6,794 bases of DNA from Hyphomicrobiales bacterium (GTDB taxonomy: Bacteria > Pseudomonadota > Alphaproteobacteria > Rhizobiales > Aestuariivirgaceae), in NCBI GenBank assembly GCA_026996935.1, contig JALWJW010000265.1, positions 6,508-13,301 of the forward strand, in the 5' to 3' direction. The position numbers were made by a program, and so were the translations under genes. The notes under the pieces were generated by a model. That model was not told where the DNA came from and ran no database searches. It worked only from the letters and a program-made list of their open reading frames with translations. Of this stretch, positions 1-5,454 are shown piece after piece (the stretch's first letter is position 1; the number at the start of each line of letters is the position of its first letter).

Positions 1-919
1 CCCGTGGATTTTGTTCAATTTCGTGTTCATCGGCAACCAGACCACCGCGTTTAAGCTCTTTAAAGCTGGGAGGTTTCACATAAACAGCAATCGGTGCATG
101 ACGAGACGGATTGCCCTGCCCACCCGAACGACGCTTTAAAAACCGTTTTAAAATACGATCTTCAAGCGAATGAAAAGACACCACAGCCAAACGTCCTTGC
201 GGGGCTAATATTTTTTCAGCCGCACTTAGTCCACGCACCAATTCATCAAGTTCGCCATTAACAAAAATACGCAAAGCCTGAAATGTACGCGTTGCCGGGT
301 GAATGGTTTTACGCGGACCTGGTTTCACCCCAACCACTTTTTCAATCAGTTTCGAAAGCTGGGCCGTTGTCGTAAACGGTTCAATATCGCGCGCCCGTCC
401 AATTGCACCAGCAATACTAAAGGCCTTTTTCTCTTCACCATAAATTTTAAAAATACGCTTAAGATCATTGATCGCAAAAGTATTGACCACATCTGCCGCA
501 CTCAAGCCAGACTGGCTCATACGCATATCAAGTGGCCCATCACGCATAAATGAAAAACCGCGCTCGGCCTGATCCAATTGCATTGACGAAACACCAATAT
601 CCAGCGTCACCCCATCCACACGATCAACCTCAATTTGCGCCAACAAATCATCCATTTGCGAAAACTGACCGGCCAGCAAAGTCAACCGCCCGTCATATTG
701 GGCCACCAGATCAGCCCCGTCGGCAATGGCATTAGGGTCACGATCAATGGCAATTACCTTACAATCTGCAGCCTCTAAAATCGCTTTTGTATAACCACCA
801 GCCCCAAAAGTACCATCCACATAAACCGCCCCATCGCGCGGTGCCAAGGCATCAAGCACTTTGTCTAAAAGCACGGGTTTGTGGGGTGCTTGGCTGTTAT
901 GTTGGCTCAAAACGGTCAT
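1..919 (-). CDS. rsmH: 16S rRNA (cytosine-1402-N4)-methyltransferase RsmH, 3' end cut by window edge
   Basis: RsmH (MraW) uses S-adenosylmethionine to methylate N4 of C1402 in the ribosomal P site; it is cytoplasmic. I translated 306 codons from the ATG at 919-917. Visible family signatures are HKPVLLDKVL (13-22), the SAM-binding VDGTFGAGGYTKAIL (34-48), the acidic loop AIDRDPNAI (57-65), LDIGVSSMQLDQAERGFSF (106-124), GPLDMRM (128-134), IHPATRTFQALRIFVN (206-221) and the strongly conserved VVSFHSLEDRI (247-257). The reading frame runs off the left edge at EIEQNPR; family length (roughly 310-340 residues) suggests only a short C-terminal tail is missing. No strong Shine-Dalgarno precedes the ATG (only a weak GAG well upstream), but the protein starts a normal distance before the first conserved block. 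RsmH usually lies between mraZ and ftsL in the dcw cluster. Here the upstream neighbour is a divergent cytochrome gene, so mraZ is not adjacent. The downstream side is outside the window. Confidence 0.97.
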   Translation of the reverse strand, partial: MTVLSQHNSQAPHKPVLLDKVLDALAPRDGAVYVDGTFGAGGYTKAILEAADCKVIAIDRDPNAIADGADLVAQYDGRLTLLAGQFSQMDDLLAQIEVDRVDGVTLDIGVSSMQLDQAERGFSFMRDGPLDMRMSQSGLSAADVVNTFAINDLKRIFKIYGEEKKAFSIAGAIGRARDIEPFTTTAQLSKLIEKVVGVKPGPRKTIHPATRTFQALRIFVNGELDELVRGLSAAEKILAPQGRLAVVSFHSLEDRILKRFLKRRSGGQGNPSRHAPIAVYVKPPSFKELKRGGLVADEHEIEQNPR

Positions 920-1072
920 AAGCTGTTAAAAAATCTCAATAATTTCGCCAAAACAGCGCGCACGGGCACACCAAATCAACGTAGTTAATAATTACTAAAG
1001 ACTTTGGACCAAATCTTATTAACAAATGGTTGCCAAGTTGATTCAAACAGGGATTTTGTTTACAACAGCTTA

Positions 1073-1078
1073 TATAAT
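1073..1078 (+). promoter_or_regulatory. candidate -10 box (TATAAT) for the cytochrome gene
   Basis: A perfect TATAAT lies in an AT-rich stretch 41 nt before the cytochrome start codon, a sensible distance for a sigma-70-type promoter with a short leader. No convincing -35 hexamer is found 16-18 nt upstream; TTGATT at 1039 is too far away and TTGTTT at 1056 too close. The call therefore rests on the -10 match alone. Confidence 0.35.
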
Positions 1079-1106
1079 CGATTCACTGAATCTGATTTAA
1101 CCCCTT

Positions 1107-1110
1107 GGAG
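1107..1110 (+). promoter_or_regulatory. Shine-Dalgarno GGAG that fixes the cytochrome start
   Basis: GGAG ends 9 nt before the ATG at 1120. An in-frame TTG at 1105 overlaps this ribosome-binding site and would add five residues (MEIRI) ahead of the signal-anchor, so the ATG is the better start. Confidence 0.7.
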
Positions 1111-1119
1111 ATTAGAATA

Positions 1120-1599
1120 ATGAAATCGCTAAAACTAGCATGGGCGATCAATGCCCTCCTTCTCGCCGCCGTCATCACCATGGCCTATATGTTCATCATT
1201 CAGGGCAGCGTTGAAAAATCAGATGACGGACGCACCGCCATCTTACTTTCAGCAGGAGAAAGAGATTTCGTTTTAACCGAAATGCGTGGATTTCTTGAAA
1301 CCGTTCAATCAATCAACCAGGCCCTTGGCAATGATGATCTCAAAACCGTTATTGAAGAAGCCACAAAATCCGGCAAAGCATCACTAGGCGGCGTACCTGC
1401 CCCGCTCATGGCTAAATTGCCACTCGAGTTCAAACAATTAGGTATCGACACTCACACCGAATTTGACAAACTGGCCGACCTTGCCAAAACCGCAAAGTCC
1501 AGTAAACAAGTCACCGCCCGCCTTGGCCAACTCCTACTCAATTGCACTGGCTGCCATGCCAGTTATAAACTGAAAATTGAAGGCGGAGCTGACAAATAA
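1120..1599 (+). CDS. membrane-anchored monohaem cytochrome c, cytochrome c'/c-556-like
   Basis: A 159-residue protein. Residues 4-27 form one hydrophobic stretch after a lysine-containing N-terminus (KSLK), which reads as an uncleaved signal-anchor or signal peptide placing the rest in the periplasm; no AxA cleavage site is obvious. The body is predicted to be mostly helical and ends with a single haem-attachment motif, CTGCH (Cys142, Cys145, His146), 13 residues before the C-terminus. A CxxCH in the last helix of a small four-helix protein is the hallmark of the cytochrome c'/c-556 fold. His146 would be the proximal haem ligand. Met55, in the first periplasmic helix, is a candidate sixth ligand as in c-556-type members, but that is inference. 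The redox partner cannot be told. The gene stands alone, divergent from rsmH and convergent with the transglutaminase-like gene. The family call is firm on the haem motif and less firm on the subfamily. Confidence 0.85.
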   Translation: MKSLKLAWAINALLLAAVITMAYMFIIQGSVEKSDDGRTAILLSAGERDFVLTEMRGFLETVQSINQALGNDDLKTVIEEATKSGKASLGGVPAPLMAKLPLEFKQLGIDTHTEFDKLADLAKTAKSSKQVTARLGQLLLNCTGCHASYKLKIEGGADK

Positions 1600-1651
1600 A
1601 CAAAGACGGCAAAATCCAAAGCTTTTCCAGATAAAACATCACAACAATGCT

Positions 1652-2380
1652 TTAAACCGGCAAAGGCGAAACCCGTCCACCACGGCGTATTTTCCGCACC
1701 CTCGCGTTCATCCAGTGACGGATTATATTTTCATAAAGAAAACGCTTCAAAGCGGAAAAGTCCTGACCATGAGTTTTATAGAACTCATCGGGTGTATTAA
1801 AAATGCCAAAGTCCTGATTGATGGCGGTATTTTGAATATAAGTATCTTTTCCCGACCACTCAACTTGCGGGTTTTGTAAGTTCTGCGTACCCACGCCATA
1901 GCCGCAATAGCCAGTATCACCATCACCAAAAGCGCGTTTTATTTGCTCTAAATACACATCATCCAAAATGAACCCTTCAAGGTTTATCCATTCACTATCA
2001 AAAAATATTTCAACCCAGGAATGCACGATATTTTTGGGCGTGATTGGATAAACCAATTCAGGCACCACCCCGCGTTGCAAATTTTTGGTAATCGTAAACC
2101 CGTGCAAACGAGTAGGTACACCAATGGCCCGTAACAACGCCATCAGCAAAACAGCTTTGGTATTGCACTGCCCGTAACCGTCGCTCAAAACTTCACTGGC
2201 CGCAAGGTTATCAGATTTGTTATAACCAAACTTAATGTCATTGCGGACAAAATCATAAACAGCACCAATACCGTCATACATTGGCATAGAAGCCCATAAA
2301 TTATCCTCGATAAGTTTGACGATTTGCGGGTGCTTATAATCAAGCATGGCAGTTGGCTGTAGCAATTCTCTGGTGTTCAT
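1652..2380 (-). CDS. transglutaminase-like superfamily protein (papain-fold cysteine enzyme)
   Basis: A 242-residue protein with no signal peptide or membrane segment, so probably cytoplasmic. The transglutaminase-core pattern is clear: the nucleophile Cys72 lies in DGYGQCNTKAVLLMALLRA, followed by GVPTRLHGF, then His120 in VHSWVEIFF. The third triad position, normally Asp four residues after a Trp, is Glu135 in EWINLEGF. Bacterial members of this superfamily are usually peptidases, amidases or peptide-processing enzymes rather than true cross-linking transglutaminases, and the substrate here is unknown. The C-terminal third (about 150-242) matches nothing I recognise and ends in a basic segment (ARVRKIRRGGR). 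The ATG is preceded by AGGAG (complement of 2390-2394) at good spacing, so the start is well supported. It lies 88 bp behind the AraC-type gene on the same strand and may be the last gene of that transcript. It converges with the cytochrome gene across 52 bp in which I see no terminator hairpin. Confidence 0.85.
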   Translation of the reverse strand: MNTRELLQPTAMLDYKHPQIVKLIEDNLWASMPMYDGIGAVYDFVRNDIKFGYNKSDNLAASEVLSDGYGQCNTKAVLLMALLRAIGVPTRLHGFTITKNLQRGVVPELVYPITPKNIVHSWVEIFFDSEWINLEGFILDDVYLEQIKRAFGDGDTGYCGYGVGTQNLQNPQVEWSGKDTYIQNTAINQDFGIFNTPDEFYKTHGQDFSALKRFLYENIIRHWMNARVRKIRRGGRVSPLPV

Positions 2381-2401
2381 TCGATCAATCTCCTAAAAGT
2401 T

Positions 2402-2417
2402 GACGCAAGTGCGCGTC
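2402..2417. repeat. short inverted repeat GACGC-6-GCGTC upstream of the transglutaminase-like gene
   Basis: Five-base arms (2402-2406 and 2413-2417) around a 6-nt loop lie just upstream of the Shine-Dalgarno of the transglutaminase-like gene. It could form a small hairpin in its 5' leader. There is no good T-run, so it is not a convincing terminator, and an arm this short may be chance. Confidence 0.25.
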
Positions 2418-2468
2418 GCGTCTAAATGGATTCAATTCAACGCGTTACCCACTAAAATATGCAAAATC

Positions 2469-3233
2469 TTAAGTAATGACTTGAATGAACTGACTGTTTT
2501 TAAAAATTTTCGATGGCGAAAGCCCGAACGTCTCACGAAACGTTCGGCTAAAATGCGCTGAATCAGCAAAGCCACCTGCATGCGCCGCGCAGGTTAAGTC
2601 ACCACCAGCACTCACTTCTTCAATCGCAGTGATGATACGTCGCCATAGAACATAACGCCGAAACGGCAACCCAACTCTTTGTGAGAACAAATGCAAAAAG
2701 CGACCTTGAGACAGGCCGACCGTTTTTGCTAAATCACTTGCTAAAACCTGTTCATCTCCAATACGCTCCAATCGCCTTAAAACCTTTTCAATCCGCGCAT
2801 CCAAAGGTTTTTCATCTGCCACAGCATCATGGCTATCACAATTGTCAGTCTGAAAATGACCGTCGACAAATCGCGCAAACCCCATTGTCATATCTCGCGC
2901 ACTTTCAATGCCAGCGGGCAAATGCAAATTTTGCGACAATTGTCTTAGATCATCACACGTTAAAATCGCATCTAAACCCAGTCCAATGATTGAAGCAGTA
3001 TCAAGCAATGCTAAAGCGATAAGGTTTTCGCGCGCATCTAATTGATGTGGATGATTTGCAGGAATAACCGCATAGCGCGTTTGCACCCACTGGCCATCAA
3101 GCATGAGCTTAAATGGCCCATCAATCCCAACACACACTTGCACAGCATGGTGTTTGTGAAGTGCTGTATCAGCCAGACATCCCCAAAACAACGCCCCGCC
3201 TTCCCAAATAAATAGCTTTGCCTGATCCCTCAA
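2469..3233 (-). CDS. AraC-family transcriptional regulator, soluble, with N-terminal cupin-like domain
   Basis: A 254-residue regulator. The N-terminal half resembles the AraC-type ligand-binding beta-barrel: ALFWGCLADTALHKHHAVQV (14-33, with His26, His28 and His29), then a GPFKLMLDG turn and VIPANHPHQL (56-65). The C-terminal half is a double helix-turn-helix. The first HTH is around 163-184 (LASDLAKTVGLSQGRFLHLF) and the second around 214-240, containing the conserved GFADSAHFSRTFRETFGLSPS. The start is taken as TTG at 3233-3231, because no in-frame ATG exists before residue 44 and the cupin motif begins by residue 14. An in-frame TAA lies just upstream at 3257-3255. A weak purine-rich stretch (GAAGAAAG) precedes it. 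The gene starts 17 bp after the stop of the hydrolase gene on the same strand, so co-transcription and possibly translational coupling are likely. Its ligand and targets are unknown; nearby control of the hydrolase locus is the simplest guess. Confidence 0.9.
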   Translation of the reverse strand: MRDQAKLFIWEGGALFWGCLADTALHKHHAVQVCVGIDGPFKLMLDGQWVQTRYAVIPANHPHQLDARENLIALALLDTASIIGLGLDAILTCDDLRQLSQNLHLPAGIESARDMTMGFARFVDGHFQTDNCDSHDAVADEKPLDARIEKVLRRLERIGDEQVLASDLAKTVGLSQGRFLHLFSQRVGLPFRRYVLWRRIITAIEEVSAGGDLTCAAHAGGFADSAHFSRTFRETFGLSPSKIFKNSQFIQVIT

Positions 3234-3250
3234 ATTAAACTGCTTTCTTC

Positions 3251-4297
3251 TTATTTAAACTGTTTCATTAAAAATGCGGAAATAATTTCTTTCAACTGCT
3301 GATGAATATCGCTGCGCTTTCGCGTACCCACTTCACTACAAATCGGTTCTTCGCCTTTGCTTTTTATAATACTTTCACCAATTTTAGTGCATTGCGCCAA
3401 AAAGCTAAAATGCGATGCTCCTTTTATATTCATATGCTTGGCACGCAGCAACAATGAAGCAATTTTCTCTCCATCAATAGCGCGCGGCACATGGCCTTTC
3501 GCACCAAGATTGATGATCAATGTTGGAAGCTTCATTGATTTCAAGCTCGATATATCAAAAGCTTGAGCTAATCCAGGGTCAATAGCCACCACCGTTTTTA
3601 AACGTACATCCGCAAATATGGCTTCAAATTTGCTTTTTTCAATAATGTTTAAATCAACCCCGGCTTTTGCAAACCATGCGCAGTCCAATCTAGATAATTC
3701 ACCATCGCAATAATCAATATACTTTTGCTTGCGAACCTGCGCACCAGCCAACCCTAACACACTATAACCACCAAGCGAAAAGCCGACCGCTCCTACTTTT
3801 TTCATATCAGGCCGCAAGCCAAATGGTGGCTGCTTTTCAAACCGGGTAATTATCGCCGATAAATCTGCAGGACGCTGCCAGATTTTCAAAGTTCTCATGG
3901 GTGTTGAATCACCTGATGTAGAGCCAGGATGATTAGTCGCCACCACAATCATACCAGCATCAGCCAAGGCCGCCCCAATCCAAGCAATATTCACGGCATT
4001 GCCACCAGAACCATGCGATAAAACAACCAAAGGAAATTTCGTCTTAGGAGTTTTTATTGGCGTTGCTCCCGCCCTCACCTGCACGCCTTTAAAAACAACA
4101 TTTTTCCCAAGCATAATATCAGCACCGTCATCCTTTGATGGATACCAAATATGCAACGACAACGGGCTATCACGGTGAGAAACTTTTAAACTCAAAGTTT
4201 GATAGCCAGCCGCGTGTGCCTCAGATCGCACCAACGATAATGAAAACACCAAAGCCGCAAAACAAACAGCTAGCGAAATGGATTTTGAAACGTTCAT
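3251..4297 (-). CDS. exported alpha/beta hydrolase, PAF-acetylhydrolase / dienelactone-hydrolase-like esterase
   Basis: A 348-residue protein with a classic signal peptide: Lys5, a hydrophobic core at about 7-22, and a likely signal-peptidase I site after AHA or HAA (residues 27-30). It should therefore be periplasmic or secreted. The alpha/beta-hydrolase core shows HIWYPS (49-54), the oxyanion-hole motif VVLSHGSGG (91-99), ATNHPGSTSGD (120-130), the nucleophile elbow GFSLGG with Ser174, and a C-terminal His296 in GASHFSFL. The catalytic acid is less clear: Asp240 in VVAIDPG fits the position used by PAF-acetylhydrolases, while the usual later G-x-x-D loop is replaced by NLGAKGHVP. An extra segment at about 190-230 separates the Ser and Asp strands. 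Cys197/Cys206 and Cys303/Cys320 could form disulfides, in line with export. A strong GGAGG (complement of 4305-4309) lies 7 nt before the ATG. It heads a same-strand run with the AraC and transglutaminase-like genes and is divergent from the membrane-bound AraC regulator. The natural ester substrate is unknown. Confidence 0.9.
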   Translation of the reverse strand: MNVSKSISLAVCFAALVFSLSLVRSEAHAAGYQTLSLKVSHRDSPLSLHIWYPSKDDGADIMLGKNVVFKGVQVRAGATPIKTPKTKFPLVVLSHGSGGNAVNIAWIGAALADAGMIVVATNHPGSTSGDSTPMRTLKIWQRPADLSAIITRFEKQPPFGLRPDMKKVGAVGFSLGGYSVLGLAGAQVRKQKYIDYCDGELSRLDCAWFAKAGVDLNIIEKSKFEAIFADVRLKTVVAIDPGLAQAFDISSLKSMKLPTLIINLGAKGHVPRAIDGEKIASLLLRAKHMNIKGASHFSFLAQCTKIGESIIKSKGEEPICSEVGTRKRSDIHQQLKEIISAFLMKQFK

Positions 4298-4342
4298 AAT
4301 GTATCCTCCGATGAGTTGATAAAAATCGAACCGTCAATCAAA

Positions 4343-4355
4343 CAATAATTTATTG
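4343..4355. repeat. AT-rich palindrome CAATAA-T-TTATTG
   Basis: A perfect 6-bp inverted repeat around one base, between the hydrolase start and the operator-like cluster. It may be part of the promoter or a protein-binding site, but AT-rich palindromes of this size also arise by chance. Confidence 0.3.
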
Positions 4356-4358
4356 CGT

Positions 4359-4388
4359 CCTCAATCGTGATTGAGGTCGACCTTAATC
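4359..4388. promoter_or_regulatory. candidate operator cluster in the divergent hydrolase / 7TM-AraC intergenic region
   Basis: The stretch holds CCTCAATC (4359-4366), its exact inverted copy GATTGAGG (4369-4376) separated by GT, then a third near-copy CCTTAATC (4381-4388). The first two make an 18-bp palindrome with no mismatch in the arms. The second and third make a 20-bp palindrome centred on TCGA with one mismatched pair. The first and third copies are direct repeats 22 bp apart, about two helical turns, as often seen for AraC-family sites. A fourth partial copy, CGTCAATC, lies at 4332-4339. The position between two divergent start codons, one of them an AraC-type regulator, makes a shared operator likely. 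Which of the two regulators binds cannot be told from the sequence. Confidence 0.6.
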
Positions 4389-4399
4389 ACATTCAAGGA

Positions 4400-4405
4400 C
4401 ATAAT
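4400..4405 (+). promoter_or_regulatory. possible -10 box (CATAAT) for the membrane-bound AraC gene
   Basis: CATAAT matches five of six bases of the sigma-70 -10 consensus and lies 44 nt before the start codon. No good -35 is placed 16-18 nt upstream; that space is occupied by the third repeat of the operator cluster, which would suit an activator-dependent or autoregulated promoter. Weak evidence. Confidence 0.25.
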
Positions 4406-4449
4406 CGCAAAACAACTGACTTACACAAATCAATGCTCGGCTCTTACTT

Positions 4450-5433
4450 ATGATTATGATTCCTTTGCCATTTCTATTTGCAGGCCTTGCTGTGTTGGCC
4501 TTAGCAATGGAATGGCGCAACAACACCAAACCCAACCAATGGTTTATCTGGTTCATGATCGCCATTGCCTTTCAAGAAGTTCTTATCGGCGTTCGTTTTG
4601 GTTATAATCAAGACTGGCTTAAACAGATACAACCCATCACTGCCGCCATTTTGCCACCTCTTGCCTATTTGAGTTTTCGCAAGCCAAGATTTTCACCCCA
4701 TGTCTTTCTGCACAGCTTCCCCATAATAGCCGTCTTTATCATCTTGCAATTTCAAATCAACTTGATCGACACTTTCCTGGCGGCAAACAATTTATTCTAT
4801 GCATTGGCATTAATGAAAATAGGGATTGGTGGCACCGATGCCCTTGGTTGGGTCAAACTAAACAACGCCCGATTTACCTTGCAGATTTTGTGGTTTGTGT
4901 TTGCCCTACTTATTCTTTCAGGTATTACTGATGCAATCATCTCATATGATTATTGGACCAACCAAGGCAGCAACACCAGCTACATTGCAAGTTGGGCTTC
5001 CATCATTGGCATTTTTACTGCTGCCATCATATTATCTTTTGTCATGTTTTGGAAGAAAAACAGCGATAACGACCGGAATCAAACTCTTAACAATCAACAG
5101 CAAGTCTTTGAAAAGTTGACCTTATTACTAAGGCAAAATCCACTATTTTTAGATCCGGACATTAACCTGAATCGCATTGCTAAACGTTTACAGTTACCCG
5201 CTCGTGATGTTTCACGCGCCATAAACAGTCAGACAAATCAAAATGTTTCTCAATACATTAACACCTTACGGGTCGCCCATGCCTGTAAAATGTTACAAGA
5301 AACCGACTTGCAAATTACCCAAATTATTTACGCCAGCGGTTTTAATACCAAATCAAATTTTAATCGCGAGTTTTTACGCGTAACCAAAAAACCCCCATCA
5401 CAATGGCGCGCTGATATGATAACAAAATCTTAA
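4450..5433 (+). CDS. membrane-embedded AraC-family regulator (about 7 TM helices plus C-terminal HTH)
   Basis: A 327-residue protein with two parts. Residues 1-201 are strongly hydrophobic, with about seven segments by eye at 5-20, 32-49, 60-76, 86-103, 106-126, 143-164 and 178-201. A polar Asn/Gln-rich linker (about 202-219) follows. Residues 220-327 are an AraC/XylS-type double HTH: DINLNRIAKRLQLPARDVSRA (237-257) is the first motif, and the second (about 287-318) contains ITQIIYASGFNTKSNFNREF and ends in the family's typical K-x-P-SQWR. Seven helices with the HTH on the cytoplasmic side would put the N-terminus in the periplasm. Such one-component membrane regulators are thought to sense envelope or membrane signals and bind DNA from the membrane; that role is inferred here. 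The ATG lacks a clear Shine-Dalgarno and a second ATG follows two codons later; an in-frame stop at 4417 rules out a longer version. It is divergent from the exported hydrolase gene and converges with sdaA, with a 19-bp gap. Confidence 0.9.
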   Translation: MIMIPLPFLFAGLAVLALAMEWRNNTKPNQWFIWFMIAIAFQEVLIGVRFGYNQDWLKQIQPITAAILPPLAYLSFRKPRFSPHVFLHSFPIIAVFIILQFQINLIDTFLAANNLFYALALMKIGIGGTDALGWVKLNNARFTLQILWFVFALLILSGITDAIISYDYWTNQGSNTSYIASWASIIGIFTAAIILSFVMFWKKNSDNDRNQTLNNQQQVFEKLTLLLRQNPLFLDPDINLNRIAKRLQLPARDVSRAINSQTNQNVSQYINTLRVAHACKMLQETDLQITQIIYASGFNTKSNFNREFLRVTKKPPSQWRADMITKS

Positions 5434-5454
5434 GATTGCGCGTTAGGTCGCATC
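5434..5454. terminator. possible small hairpin between the convergent AraC and sdaA genes
   Basis: GATTGCG and CGCATC can pair (six pairs with one bulged T) around an 8-nt loop. It overlaps the sdaA stop codon and has no clear T-run on either strand, so it is at best a weak bidirectional terminator. Confidence 0.2.

Noticed and set aside
299..735. Two plus-strand open frames opposite rsmH
   Set aside because: They are antisense to conserved RsmH codons, and their translations are low-complexity (rich in His, Pro, Asn) with no recognisable motif.
1105..1119. TTG start at 1105 for the cytochrome gene
   Set aside because: The TTG overlaps the GGAG ribosome-binding site of the ATG at 1120, which has proper spacing.
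1600..1651. Rho-independent terminator between the convergent cytochrome and transglutaminase-like genes
   Set aside because: No stem longer than a few bases followed by a T-run could be found on either strand.
1577..1929. Open frames on both strands overlapping the 3' end of the transglutaminase-like gene
   Set aside because: They overlap a well-supported gene in other frames and show no ribosome-binding site or domain signature.
2681..2989. Plus-strand open frame opposite the soluble AraC gene
   Set aside because: Antisense shadow of the cupin and HTH coding sequence, with no homology signature.
4371..4607. Open frames on both strands across the divergent intergenic region and the start of the 7TM-AraC gene
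   Set aside because: They overlap the operator-like repeats and the first TM helices; their translations have no recognisable motif and no good ribosome-binding site.
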